DNA of 64,000 nt from NCBI GenBank assembly GCA_018389105.1, contig JACATO010000310.1:1970501-2034500 (forward strand). Reading direction: 5' to 3'. How positions within the stretch are numbered: the stretch's first letter is position 1; every line of letters begins with the position of its first letter. A program made the position numbers and the translations under genes. Positions 47,960-61,639 of this stretch are shown here, in pieces. A model generated the notes under the pieces. The model searched no databases and had not been told where the DNA came from. It saw nothing but the letters and a program-made list of their open reading frames with translations. This stretch comes from Nautilus pompilius. Its lineage: Eukaryota > Mollusca > Cephalopoda > Nautilida > Nautilidae.

Positions 47960-49650
47960 ACAACTAGTAAATTCCCAGATTTCATCCTGTGGCCTTCTCA
48001 GTCTGGATTAAGTAAAGTTCTCGCTGAGATTATCGAAGGAATCGTCTGGTTGCTTGTTGAAGACGACAGTCTTTGAATTGTCTAAGAGAGCGCCAGTTTT
48101 CGCGAGACGACCGTCCATTCGTCTCCCAGCTGGCGCCCGCGACACGACAGGGGCGACAACTCCGCCGCCTCTTAGATCTGACAGCGGGAGAAAACCAAAT
48201 GCTTGGATTAATCCGTTTCGAGGGCACCATCAGAATCTGATTTACAACTTTGCAGAGCGAACGACCCATTAGCAACACCACGGTCACGTCGTCCGCGCAC
48301 CGTCCTGCCCTGTTAAGCCGCACTGCATTCATATAAACGACGAAGACAGCCCTCCGTCATCAACCGTAAGGTAGAAGCCGAATTTATCTTAGTTCTCCCC
48401 ATGACTAAAACGCCAGCCGCCTAATAATAAGCCAGCAGGGTACTGTTATTGACCTCGCGCCACAAGCAAATAGACATAATAAGACGTGCACGTCGCGCTC
48501 CCCCTGGCGGTCGGTCCTCAGTCCCGGCGTCCTTCACACCCACGGAACTCGCTGAGGGCGTCTATTCGATTTCGGAGAAGACGAGGTTTAAGTGTCCCTG
48601 ACGCCTAGTTAGACTGGACAAAATAACTGTTTGCCATCTTCTTACACACACACACACACACACACAAAAATGACAAATTAGAATTATCTCAACAAAAAAA
48701 AAAAAGAAAATCGAGAAAACCACGTACCAACTGACTGTATTTTACGTATTCCCGGTTACCGTGGAAACACGATTCCGGATTATTAAAACAACAAAAAAAA
48801 ATATCTCGACAAATGTATCTTACAGCGGGGTGAGCGCTACACTGTGGAAGGCTACCAATTACTGGGTGATAAATTGAATGTGAGCTGAGATTGTCGTCAC
48901 GATTAGAGAAATTACACAAGCAAACATGCAAGGGCCGTGAGCGGAGATGGGCTGGCTGGCTGGCTGGACTGGGTTTTCCGAGATGATTTATGGGTCTCGA
49001 GAAAGCGCCGGGGAGAGAGGGGGTGATAACAAAGCGTACCATCACTCGCCAGCCACATCCTGGACAGATGAACTGACACGGAACAAAGAGCAAGCGAAAT
49101 ATAATTCCAAGCAGATAGATACCATGCAGAATATGGCCGGTGTCCCCCCACCTCTCCTCTTCTAGATTTCTTCACACGAAAACAGATTGCAACGTTGATG
49201 GTTTGTATTCTGGAAAAGGGCGTGTAAGCTCGAGTTTCTTACCTTCGAAGACCGCAATACATCTAATCTATGATGAATAAAATCTCCCAAAGAGGGCGTT
49301 AACAGTTATGTCACAGAGATCCGTAACGATGACGTCATAGGAACGCGTAAAAACCGACGTCATGTGACCGCTATGAGGATTCTTTTCTGGCAACTATTAA
49401 AATGATGAGTGGCGTGTGACAGTTTCCGAGGCCGTACTGACTGCGGGGGAGATGAGAGGTGGCGGAAGTCGATCGGATATACGGGGAATTATTCGAAAGC
49501 CAAGTTGAGAGGGGAAGTCAGGTGGTTGGAGTGGATCTGGGTGAAATCCACGATATCTAATAGAAAAAATGAGAATGTGAAACTGTGAGCATTTGTTAAA
49601 ATGAGAAAACTAGCTAGAGATCTGAAGACTTGCCCCAAAACACAGACCCC
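47960..49650. other. Non-coding stretch, no gene recognised
   Basis: Contains an (AC)n run (48643-48666), and a CRE pair near 49330 (TGACGTCA, 49330-49337, plus CGACGTCATG about 28 bp on) with TATTAAAA 65 bp downstream at 49395-49402. Frames of 72-134 codons overlap antisense frames. No product recognised. Confidence 0.5.
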
Positions 49651-49651
49651 G

Positions 49652-49652
49652 A

Positions 49653-49728
<76 letters not shown>
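49652..49728. repeat. (CT)n microsatellite
   Basis: About 77 bp of CT dinucleotide with one CCTC interruption. Confidence 0.97.
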
Positions 49729-49732
<4 letters not shown>

Positions 49733-50241
49733 TCTGACACATGGTAAACACGAATACATCTTGCAGTATCTCGCTGATCCGTGGAATTCTCACTAAACGC
49801 TTCCACTTGAGACGGACTTTTTTTTTTTAAAGTGGATCGATCGGCGCAATGGAAGAGGAAAGAAGACAAGGTTGTAGTCACTCCCAGCTCGCCAGTGGTT
49901 GTCTATATCTCTCCCTCCCTTCCGCCAATTGACTGATTTAAGACTCATCGCCGTAGATGTTTTATAATCATGGCCGGAAACGATTTTCGAAACCTCGGAA
50001 CCTATGGAGGAAATGGTAGGAGACCGTAAAATAAACCGGCTGGGAGGTGCCACAGGGATCAGTAATTACTTGATTGGCTATTATCCGAAATAATTGATTT
50101 TTTTTTATAAGCCGTTACCAGTTTTTCTAACAAATAGTTGTTATTAAGAAGTGTCTCCGTCAACCCAAAACTATGTTGCCATGGTAACCGATATTTGCTT
50201 AAGGCGTCTTTTCTCTCGTCACCTGACTTCTGCCTTCCGTA

Positions 50242-50260
50242 TGAGAGAGAGAGAGAGATG

Positions 50261-50299
<39 letters not shown>

Positions 50300-50326
50300 A
50301 TGGAGAGAGAGAGAGAGAGAGAGAGA
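50242..50326. repeat. (AG)n microsatellite with GATGGAGA interruptions
   Basis: An AG run broken by GATGGGGAGA and GATGGAGA, as in the larger blocks at 3100 and 18651. Confidence 0.97.
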
Positions 50327-50329
50327 ACC

Positions 50330-52100
50330 AAAAATGCACTTTCATGTGACATTTAAAAGGAAACACAGCAAATACTATCGAAAGATAACCTTATGGTTTC
50401 TTATGCCAGTCGTTAAAGTTGAATTAAAGGGAAATTTTTTTCAATGTATAACATATACCAAAATACTTCTAAGGGAATGCAGAGAGTTTATTTTTAACAT
50501 TATGAACGGCACCAGGTCTATAAATAGCGTTATAATTTCTATATACAGCTTGGATCGAACACTGTCAGATTACGACGCCACTAGTACCGCTGCTGTTGCG
50601 CCCTCTAGGGGTTTTTTTTTTTTGTTTTTTTTTTTTGTTTTTTTTTTTGCTTATACCCACAAATTGAAAAATAATTCTGCGAATATTTCCTCAAGCGGAC
50701 GAAGTCTTACGACGAGAAACATTTTGAACAAACCCGAGTCGATACATTAATTTGATCGATAAAACTCATTAAGATAGAAAAACCGTCGGTGTTTTTTTCC
50801 TTCCAGTTCTCCGGGTCTTCGAAACCACAGCCAGGAATGGCGTCCGCCGGTTACCGTTTTCCGGCACCATGTTTACAGAACTCATCTCGTGTGCCGGAGA
50901 AAGAAATGTGTGTTTTGTTTTCTCTCTTCCAACGGCGTCTCGAGTACTAACTTACTCGAGAGTTTCCCGTATCTGCCTTCAAGAGTCGGCACTGCTATTT
51001 CGCTTGACGGCCACGGTAACTCGTTTTACGCGGCTATTCCGAGAGCAGAGCCGGTGGTTCCCCACTGGCGTAGCTGCAAGGCGACCCTTTTTGTGTGTGT
51101 GTGGGTTGAAGCGGACACTGCAGATCCCCGGCTCATCTGCTGACCTCGTCGGTCGGTCACCCTCGAGATGGCTTCTTGTCCCGTTTAAATTCCGTCCCTT
51201 CGAACCGATTCAGATTCTGTGTTAAGTAAAAACGTTTCTCTTCTGTCCGGCTCTACTTTTGCAATCTTGCCCTTGTTACGCCACTCAGATGACTCGGTCG
51301 GAGAAGAATTAGCTAAAAAAAAATTTTTTTTTATTATTAAATAAACAAAACAAAAATTCTTCTAAAAAAAATCCTTCCCCTTTGTCTTTTTTGCTTTCTT
51401 CATGGTGATTTTACGCTCTATAATTTTTTTTTTTAGAATAAGTAAATAGACGAGAGTGAGTTTTTAATGTAGAACTCGTGTAGTCATCCTGATTCTCTTT
51501 ATTTGGTCTCGTATCCGGCGAGAACAGGGGTGCGCCACCGCTGTAGAGGTTGGTCAAGAAGTCGTGGCTGGCTGCTTCGTTAACGATAAGATAGAGGCGG
51601 TTTAGCCGAGGGTTCGAACCACGGGGAACCCGGCTAATTGCGTTAAAAATTCGAGTTGTATAAAGAAAGGTTTACTCTTTTTTTATTATATGTTTTGGAA
51701 AATTCTCTGAGAGCACTTTTTTTTTTTTTAAAAATTGATTCACCTTTCCTTTAAAATATTTCCGTCTACATCATTATTACTCTGAGGAAGGATTTCTACT
51801 GACCATTGCTATAAGTCAGTCAGACTGAAAGGGAAAAGACTCATTTAACTTAGGCTAAGCTGGTCGTCGTTATACGTGAGAATAGGCATAGTTGTTAAAT
51901 ATGCTGACTGCTTAATTAGCTCGGTGTCCAGCTACTTTTGTCGGTTTCACTAGCTAGATCTATATCTATGTCTACAGCCCATCCGCTTTATAAATGGATT
52001 AATAAATTAATTAATCTTGAATGAGTAAACGTGAAAGTATTTTAAAAATACAAATAGGTTTGATTTTGTTTTGTCTTACTTTGTAACTTGAGCACAAATC
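50330..52100. other. Non-coding stretch with a weak exon candidate
   Basis: A strong acceptor-like TTTTTTTCCTTCCAG ends at 50806. The following frame is open for 48 codons through ATG 50837 (MASAGYRFPAPCLQN...) to a TAA, but two other frames are open as well (to 51143 and 51225), so the openness is not specific. T homopolymers lie near 50610-50650. A tRNA-like B-box GGTTCGAACCA sits at 51611-51621 without a foldable tRNA around it. Confidence 0.35.
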
Positions 52101-52105
52101 TAAAA

Positions 52106-52106
<1 letters not shown>

Positions 52107-52173
<67 letters not shown>
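52107..52173. repeat. (ATT)n microsatellite
   Basis: About 67 bp of pure ATT trinucleotide. Confidence 0.97.
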
Positions 52174-53469
52174 GACATTTTGGGAAAGGGCGCTAAATAT
52201 AATTCCACAAACGAACCAAAATCCTTTTTTTTTTTGCGAACAATTAAGCTGCAGTTATTTTTTTAAGAATTAATTAGTCAACACCCTAATATGTACCATC
52301 TTAGCACTAATCTATGATCCAGAATAATTATCTCAGGTGAGAAAGTAAAATATAAGAGAAAAACCTTATAGCTTCATTTTCTTTCCAGGTAACAGGATAA
52401 ATGGAACACCATCGTCATCATTACAGTTTTCGCAGCATTTCACAATCAGATTCTACATCAGAATCCCTGTTAATTAAAGTTTTCTATAACACACACACAC
52501 ACACATATATATGTTAACATCTACGTTCGATTTTCTTGGCTCGTTTTATTTAAATCAGCTCTCTCATTGATGGCTTTTTTCCCGTTGCCATGGCACCGTG
52601 ATTTTACCTTAGTCCCGGTGCATCTTCTTCTCCTTCTTCTCATAGCCCTGTTTCTCTTGTCCGTTTGATTTTGCCTCACTTCCTGTCTGCCTGGCATCCG
52701 CGGTAACCCTCTGGACGGCATGAAATCGAATTGTATTTTTTGAATCCGCTGAAACAAAAAATAAAAACCCCTCTCGGGTCCTAATTATACAGAGTTATTT
52801 CCGTCCGACAGCCGCCATCTCTGCCGGTGTTTCCGTCGATTACAAGACGTCCGTATACCCGAGGGACACCGATAATAATTATAGATATGCCGCCGTTCGT
52901 ATCTGCGAACAGGTTATCGCTCGGTTACGGATCAGCAGGCTAAATAGCGATAAATTATTGAAAACGGTTTCTACAAAATATTTCATGCATTTTGAGACAA
53001 CAAAAAAAAAAAATTAGCGTTCAGAGGCAACAGTTTTGAAGCACAAAAGTATCTCGTCGCACAACCCCCCGTGTGGGTTCTCTCCCTTGTTGGTACCTGC
53101 TCTAGAAAGAAAAAAGAAGTCGTCAAGGTGAGGTAACTCGTAACGGTAATAGTGATAGGAGATCACGAAATAGTCGTTTACCATTCTTGCTTATTTTTTT
53201 GTGAATTGCGGGGTAACGGTAAACGGTCGGGTTCGTCCTTGGTTGCAGAAATTCTGAACTAGACTTGCTATAGTGTTATATCACCACTGCTTTCCACTGA
53301 CCCTTTCCAGGCGGCGCTTCGTGTTAAAGGGGATCTCTTCCGTAACACCCTTTTGTTTGTTTACTTCTCTCTTCGGTAAATGGCAGTGGCGAGCAAACCG
53401 AGCAAGCTTCCAGCTCCGGCGTAAGTTGGTTCTCAGAATGTATTCTTTTCATTGTCTTTCGGGACTGAC

Positions 53470-53645
53470 ATACATTAGCAGGGGAATAGAAGAGAGTTTC
53501 CCTTGTTCTACTCTGTGTAGGCACTAAAGCAGTCTTGGTTGAGGGTTCGAGTTCGACTCCAGGTCGGGACTGGCTTCTTTTGGCCGAACTACGCCTTCCA
53601 GTTTCCTGTCAAATCTGAAAAAAACATAAATAAATAAATAATGAA
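53470..53645 (+). mobile_element. tRNA-derived SINE-like remnant
   Basis: GGTTCGAGTTC at 53544-53554 matches the Pol III B-box at all but one defined position. A weak A-box-like TAGCAGGGG lies at 53476. The 3' end is an A-rich (AAAT)n tail (about 53618-53641). A B-box followed about 70 bp later by a simple A-rich tail is typical of SINEs. The A-to-B spacing (about 68 bp) is on the long side and the family is not one I recognise. Confidence 0.4.
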
Positions 53646-54337
53646 GAATTTTATTACGGTTTTATCTGGTACACGTGGTAAAGGTTCCAGGGGCAGTTAA
53701 CTCCTGACTGGCTCGACCCTTGATCAGCTCTCAAGAATAACCAGCCCCCTCACCGGGTACTGGCTTGGTCACCAAGACTAATTCCCTCCCCCCGCCACCC
53801 TCGTTGTAGCCTACTGTTGTGAGACGTCCTTCGACCTCGAAGGTCAACACGGAAATTCGACGGTAATAAGAAAGTAAAAATAGAACTCGGTAAGTCACCT
53901 GACGTGGAGAACTGTGTTACCTCTATTGCAGTTTACCTTTTGCCTAAAACTGTGTCGCCATTAACACTATTTTACAGCTCCTTAATCATATATTAACGCA
54001 TATTTCCTTTGTGTATGTGGATAATTCGGACGGACGCGTGCGTGGCGTTGCGGTAAAGAGTTTTGAATAATGGGGTACGATCAGTTTGTTTTCCGTAACA
54101 GAGCAGAGACCTGTTCCCCGTCCTCTAACAGAACGGCACGTGGCAGATAATTCCATCTAGATATTCCGGCTCGGCCTTTACACCGATGGAAAAGTGCGCA
54201 TGCGTTCTTCGACAGACAACCACATCCACCTGATCGGCAGGAAATACTTTCCACACGCCAGACTTTTCCTACCTTGTGACGAAACTTCCTGGAAGCTTTA
54301 CGAAGGCTGCACCGACTAACAGAGACGCGGACCGTAA

Positions 54338-54480
54338 ATGAAGGGTCTGTCCGAAATGGACCTGCGCGAGAGGTCCGCTGACATCTTAAGGGATAGGGAA
54401 CACCTACCGATCTCCGTTAGAACTGTCCAGAGACGGTTCTGTGATTTCGAATTGATGGAGCGTGTTGCCAGGCAAGACCT
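54338..54480 (+). mobile_element. Tc1-type transposase N-terminal fragment, copy D
   Basis: The frame from 54338 contains LPISVRTVQRRFCDFELMER followed by VARQD. This matches the second helix-turn-helix of Tc1 transposases (VSxRTVxRRLRDxGLxGRVAxxKP). The match ends abruptly near 54480 and AT-rich DNA follows. No catalytic domain is present within reach. Upstream sequence to 54140 is CpG-richer and may belong to the same insertion, but I cannot read it. A truncated relic. Confidence 0.75.
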
Positions 54481-54489
54481 CTCTGTATA

Positions 54490-56335
54490 TGGTGCGGTTA
54501 CTATTCTTAAGACGTATCTATTATATATATTCTATTTTCTTTTAAAAATAAAACTTGATAGGAAATACGATCTGAAGAATCGAAGGATGTACTACTTAAA
54601 TAGTCAGATTCAATCCCCAGAAAGTAGTATTTCTTTACGGATAAAATCTCCTTTCAAAAATCTATAAATAAATACGTAGGGCTAAACTTACTTTCCTAGC
54701 CAACACTAAACAGGTAAAAAATGCTGTGTTCTGTGTTCTTAAGCCACTAACTCCGAGGTATTTATCACATCTGGAAACTACAGGAGCAGCCATCACGTGG
54801 AAAGATAATTATATCAGGTATTATGTTTCATGCACGGAAAAATTATATATTTGCTTTATTAAATGTTAGGATACTGTAGATCTCTAGGTTTACACAAAGG
54901 TCCAATCACTACATATCATTTAGCCTAAGTCAAATTGGTGATGACGTAGAAATTGCTTCCAATAGCAACACAACGATCGATATCATTGTGTGTGTGTAAA
55001 ACTGCAATGACATTTTCAATAAAAATCTCTTTAATATTCTTCAATATAAATTTTCTGATTTTCAGAGACGATTATCTGCTTATTTCTTCTCAAATCCAAA
55101 AAGTGAAATGTTACAAAGTTCTCTTTGTATAAATATTTATTTGTACAGGTAATAACAAACTCTTTGTAACATTGAAGTCACTTCATCTATAATATATCTT
55201 TCATCTGTCTAGTTCTTTTCAGTTTGACATTTAATTCTCTGTATAGTTCTTTAATAAATTTGAGCCTCTTTCAAGAAAATACGTATTAATCTGCGCTGAC
55301 ATTATGCAAATGTCTGTGAAAAAACAGTACAGGTTAATAATAATAGGTTATGTCTTAAATATCATTTCCATATTTAACATTATTCTAAAATTTGAAACTT
55401 ATACTTGTTTTTTATGTATTTTGAAAAACAACAAAGGGTTGTTTCGGTTTCTTATTTCTCTTTAGAGTTTTGGATTCGTCGGGTTGTATTGTTTATTGTC
55501 TACCAGGTAGCGTAGTCAGTTAAATTGCTGAGGAATTATGGTTTTTTTGGGGGGTAGTATAAAACTCATAAAACTACGTAACAAAGAAATCAAATCAAGG
55601 AGAAGATCGAGTGAAGCGAAACAAAAAGAGAGAAGAATTGGATTAACCAACAGAATGGGTACTGGGAGATGACACCCAGGTATTATTACTTAAGTGTGGG
55701 GCAATATTGGAAATATTTAAAAGCGGAATAAGGAATAAAACGGTCTGGGGAGACTGGCAGGAGTTACGCGGGAGCTGTGGTATCTTACTCGGTGAAGGAT
55801 ATCATGACAATCAGGTAGAATATCGATTTTTTTGCAAGACGCCGTGGATTATCACACTCGACGTTTAGTTCTCTTCCCAAAGCACCAAAAAAATAAAAAA
55901 GAAGCGGGAATTCTTGAAGATGAAATTGGCCTTCAAAAATAAGAAGCCGAAAGGTAAATTTGATTCAAACTGCGTTAGTAATTAGTGCCAATGATATCCT
56001 TAAATTTTGAATTTCTATATGAAAAATTAACTTATACCCAAATACTTTAAAAATGAAAACCGTTTCCAATATACACTAAAAGCCACAATTGTAGGCAGAC
56101 CTATAAAACAATTTCCAACCATGAAGGTTTCCAAAAACACAGGTTTCCCACTAGCCTGCACTTTCTATTAATAAAAATCCGTTTTATAATATTAACTCGT
56201 TTTGAAACGTCAGTCGATTAAAAATTATAACCTTTAGTAACTGCAGACAGGTATACTGCCAAAAAAATAAGAGAAAGGACGTAATGGTTCACGCTTATCC
56301 AAGCCACACTTTTAAAATCTGATCTCACCTGAAGC
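54490..56335. other. AT-rich unique DNA
   Basis: Essentially no ORF above 60 codons and no motif that can be assigned. Confidence 0.6.
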
Positions 56336-56340
56336 ACGTA

Positions 56341-56697
56341 AAACCTAAACTAGGTAACTAATATATCTAGTCGTTTAACGTGCCCGTATGTCTTACCTGG
56401 AAACGATTTGGTAACTCTTATATATCTAGTCGTTCAATGTGCCCGTATGTCTTACCTGGAAACGATTTGGTAACTCATATATCTAGTCGTTCAACGTGCC
56501 CGTATGTCTTACCTGGAAACGATTTGGTAACTCTTATATATCTAGTCGTTCAACGTGCCCGTATGTCTTACCTGGAAACGATTTGGTAACTCATATATCT
56601 AGTCGTTCAATGTGCCCGTATGTCTTACCTGGAAACGATTTGGTAACTCTTATATATCTAGTCGTTCAATGTGCCCGTATGTCTTACTTGGAAACAG
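56341..56697 (+). repeat. Dimeric minisatellite, alternating 59- and 57-bp units
   Basis: TGCCCGTATGTCTTACCTGG recurs with starts at 56381, 56440, 56497, 56556, 56613 and 56672, that is spacings of 59, 57, 59, 57 and 59. The two unit types differ by CTTATATATCTAG versus CATATATCTAG, so the true repeat is a 116-bp dimer in about three copies. Flanking copies are partial. Confidence 0.97.
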
Positions 56698-56699
56698 CT

Positions 56700-58360
56700 T
56701 AGCTTTCTTAAATAAAGGATCCATGCCTGCGCACAGTGAATTCGAGATGTAGACTAACTCCAATGGTGGTAAGAAAACGCCTTTCCTTTTATTTGATATT
56801 CTGATTTATTTCGGTTTCCATAATCTGATTCTTCGAGTTAAAATACACGGACACCGCTGATCATGAACACCGCAATCAACCACTGGTTCACCTCTTCTTC
56901 GTTCGATAAAATCTTCTGAGTGTTTTCGCTAGATGTTGAGCAAAAATCGCACTCGTCTGGAGTTTTCTATCTAAAGCGAGAGCTTTTCTCGGAGTTCAAG
57001 CGATCGTGTCAGAAACGGCCGAGTCGGACTCTTGTTTTCATTTCTCATCCTACACAATATGACTTCCAATATTCCGGCTCCGTAACAGAAAGAGATCGAT
57101 ATTTGGTCAGATTTTAAACGTTCTACAGCAGTAACGTGAAGCCCACTTCATCACACCGGCAATCAGACTACCCACCTAGCTACCTTCTAACCATTCTGTT
57201 TCTCTGTAAACGCCCCATGGTATCGATGCGCGCAGTCGTTAATGCTGTCGTGATTTATAACACGCGGCCGTCGTCTCCATCTGTCGGCTCGTCTTCTCTT
57301 GTCACCTTACCCGTTTGTTCACATCTGAAGTTTCAGTCCAACTGTAAATGCCGACATAATCTCTAACCGCTTTTGCCGCTCCCAACACTGCCATGAAACG
57401 TCGCCAGCCATTGGACGGCGTGTAATCCAGAGGTGCACTTCCTTTCTCGTTAAAACTACTCCGCGCTGAATATCTGCGGACTTCACGTGGCCGTTATATA
57501 CAATACGGAAAAGAAAAATATTATTACAGGAAAAAAGCCCACCTAACACAGACTTTGTAGCGCAATCAGCGCTGTAATATCCATGGTTATACATTCGCAA
57601 GTTTATCATCCAAAGCTACTGAGAAAAGAGTATTTGCAAGTGTAGAAATGCCGATTTTTCTCTGAATGTGATGCACTGGCCAGCACAAAAATCCTGACAC
57701 GAATAAAGAAATACGGCGGAATAAGGAACCAAATAAAGGTTAGAAAAAAAAAAAGACATTAAAAATGTCAGTAAAACATGGAAACTGGAAACAGCAAGAA
57801 ACGTACTGGTCACCGGCAATTATTAGAATTGCTGGATTGGTCGCTATCGATTTAAAAGCTATTGTTAATCATATCTCTGTTGCTTGGACTACAGCTGATG
57901 ATCAGGGATTACCGCGAGACTCGTTCCAGTCGGGGTCGAGATCAGAGACAATGGAGAGCGATTTTTTTTAAAGCGCCGTGAAATCTTTGCATAGATTTTT
58001 TTGTCATCATTTAATGGGCGAAGAGCCACGAAGTTTCCTTGTCCTTTCATGTCGATTTCTCTTTACACCGAACTGGCCGTCGGCTGTAGCACTTCTGAAA
58101 TCTTCCCTATTCAGAATCGCTGTACGAAGATCCTGAGCGGCGGGTGGGGGGGGGGGAACCCTTCTTTAAATCATAATGGGACACCCACCCTCTCTTTTTT
58201 TGGTAACCGCTAACCCCTGGTCCCTTAGCAGTTCTATACTCAAATCGGTCGCCATCCACAACTTGCAGCATATTCTATCAAAAACACCGAGAGCAATGTA
58301 CATTAACAAGGGAGGTAATTATCTGATCAGCTATGTCATGGTTTGAATTTCGCTGAGAAT
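56700..58360. other. Non-coding stretch, no gene recognised
   Basis: Overlapping short frames on both strands around 57136-57819 have no domain. A G homopolymer lies near 58145. Confidence 0.5.
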
Positions 58361-58367
58361 TTGAGTC

Positions 58368-58771
<404 letters not shown>

Positions 58772-58779
58772 GACAAAAA

Positions 58780-61630
58780 ATTTCGGTTGGATTGAATAAA
58801 TTCTTTAGGGAAGACAGCTCTCCATAGCGAAGGCGTGAGCGGAAAACTGGTACGAAACAGGCAGAGAATTATACTTTCTCTTCCTTGTTTGTGTTGAGCC
58901 CGATGATTTGCAAGAAAATCATTGAAGACTTCGCTCGTCTTGACAACCGATCGACTTCACACGTTCTATAAAGATGCTATTTTCTCACGGTCGTGTAAGT
59001 CTTTCTTCCCGAGACGCCATTCGGCTGCTAATCAATGGAAGTGGCGCATAAAAAGATAATTCTCTGATTGGAAATCGATGCGCCGTTTCTTTTGAATCGC
59101 GCAGCTGAATGGTTTCGCAATGTAAAGAAAATGGATTTATTAATATCAGAGCATAAACCGAGCCGTGGAGGGGTTGGAAGGCGGTAGGAGGAGGAGAAAG
59201 GAAGGAAGGAAGGATTTGGCGAACCTGATTTCGCGAAAGCTGGAGCCCGACCGATTCTGAGACGAGATTTTTTTGTTGTTGTTCTTAGGAGCGTTAACTT
59301 CGCTATAACAAAGCAGGAGGAAATGTTAGTGTTGACGGCTAGAGAGGGGCTCCCGGCGGGGGTGGGGGGGCTGAAACATACGACTCCCAGCGTGATCGGA
59401 CCACTCCGTTCGTCGATCTTCTGTGGTGGAAACCACGAGTAGCCTCCGGTGCGTCATAGCTGTGCGAGGTTCTGCGTGAAGCTCGGCCGAGCGTACTCAC
59501 GCAATAAAACCGAAACGGTCGATGATATCGATACGCCGCAAAGGCGTGCAGGCACCACTGGGTGTAGCAGGGATTGTAGATTGCTTACACCGGCAGGAAT
59601 TTGATCGAAACAGCTGACTTCTCCAGTACAAGCCGTACCCTGATTTAATATATCAAGAAAAACTAGGGTTGACTAGTTGACGCAAAGCTGTTGATCCATG
59701 CAATGATGAGTTTTCGTTTAATAACTATTTTGTATAACCCAACGAAAAAAAATGGAAAACTGAACTTCTGGGCTGATGGAATAACTGGGAAAAATTGAGT
59801 TCCCTCTAATTGCTCTCGCTAAAGCCGCAACCCAGTCGTCTCTGGCAAGGCCCCCCCCGTTCAGTAAGTCTCCTCATCTCGCTAGCGATAAAGAAGTCCT
59901 GAAGGACCAGTAGTCGGCATTCGCTTAACACCCCCTCGATTTACCTCAGTCTGCGCCTTCCCTCCAGTCCTAAATAAATGGCAGGGCCACCTTGTTCGAG
60001 CGGAGGACATTTTATCTGCTTTGTTATTTCTATTTTTTTCCATAGTTTCCACGCTGAAAAGGGTGGACGTCGAGAAACTGGGGGCCACTCAACGGCTGAC
60101 ATTCAAACCGAATTTATTATCTCTCCGTTTATTGGCTCGGCGAGCGACAAGAGATCGTTCGTTACACACGGTATTCTAGCACGAATCCTGCACAACTATG
60201 ACGTGTACACTATTGGTCTTCTTCATACCAGAGCTTTAAAGGACATATAAAAAGTTTACATCTACTGAAATCCCCGTGAGATTGTCCATTGATATAGATA
60301 AGTTCTTGCAACGACAACAACAACAACAAATGTTGGCTAGGTGACATTTCCATAGCATGGATCCTTCTGGACCAATACATCGGTACATGCTTCTCCCGGA
60401 AACACAGCCTTTCTGTCAGGGTTAAACGGGAGAGTTTTAGAGGAAACCTTCCAGTTCCTGCTGAAAACGGAAGTGCGGAGCCCTACGAGTCGCAGAATTG
60501 GCAACAGCGTTTAGCGGTAACCACGCTATTGCACAGCCTTTGATCATGTGACAATAACTTATTTACATAAAAGATAAGGTGTGTGATATATAATTACACA
60601 CACAAAAAAATGGATATTGATCACCAGGAAACATTAAAGTGGGAAATGTTAGAAAAAGAAAAAGGTTTAGGCGCAATCAGTTTTCTACGCAGAGTTTCTC
60701 TGCTCGCAGCTGGGTATAACTACGTGAACTCACTTAACCAGTTAAAGATTTGTTTTTACTTATTATTCTATTTGTAACAGTAACCAGATACTACAACAGC
60801 CAATGCAGAGCATCGCGATCACCAATCTTGAGCGCACTCCAAGTTTTATGCACTTCTGGAAGGGGGGGGGCATACAATATATACATCAAGAATACTGGCT
60901 ACAATTTTAAAAGGTGGTGGGCGTCTTGCTGTAATAACCAGGTCACCTGTCGCTAAAGTGTTAGTTATTTCGATAATGTTGGCCACGGAGCCACCATAAA
61001 CGTCGGGATCGTTATCAGTTTGCCGTTGGTTCTGACCAGGCTTTGAACGAACTAGAGCAGGTCTTCGGCTACGCGGACAAATATGGCGGGACCCGCTTGT
61101 CTTCGGTCAGCTGATAGCGGGCACCTGCTTTAGAGGAGAGCACTGAGTTAAGCAACTTTTACGGGTTCACCAGTAAAATATTTAAGATGGCTAAATCGAA
61201 AAGCGTATTTATGCAAGGTTTGTGAGTGTGTGTGTGTGTGTGTGTGTGGCTGACAATGTTATTGGGACCCACCTATCTTTCCAGACTTTGACACCCAACT
61301 GAGCTGCAGATGCAAATTAGGTAGATCGCGTAATGTGACACGTGATCCGTAATGTGACTCGGACAAGCACATTTTCAGTCACTTTAACAGATATGGGGGA
61401 AAACCAAAGTCACCGCAGCGTCGGAAAGAACTCCACAATGGATGCTCGCGTCACATGTGCCTCGTTGGCCGACAAAGTGTCGCTGGTGGTCCGCTTGTTC
61501 CGAGATATATGTCATTGAGTTTATCGGCAATGTCTCCTGCGAGGTGGGGGCCGCGAGAATCGTGACATAGTGAAAGAGGAGAAAAGCAGTTCGACGGAAT
61601 AATGAAGCTTACCGTCATCGAACAAAGAAT
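58780..61630. other. Non-coding stretch, no gene recognised
   Basis: Contains a CAA run near 60314 and a (GT)n run (61220-61248). Frames at 59882-60250 and 60583-60956 are unassigned. Confidence 0.5.
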
Positions 61631-61639
61631 CGGCTGACA

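Noticed and set aside
50807-51225. Exon candidate after a strong polypyrimidine acceptor
   Set aside because: Three frames are open over much of the interval and no domain is recognisable, so openness is not evidence. Kept only as a note in the region entry.
51559-51640. tRNA-like sequence with GGTTCGAACCA
   Set aside because: The T-arm is only partly paired, and no acceptor stem or A-box of correct spacing can be formed. It is at most a SINE or tRNA fragment.
56380-56702. ORFs over the 116-bp dimer repeat
   Set aside because: The repeated peptide arises from the satellite; unit lengths of 59 and 57 are not multiples of three and the frame drifts between peptides.
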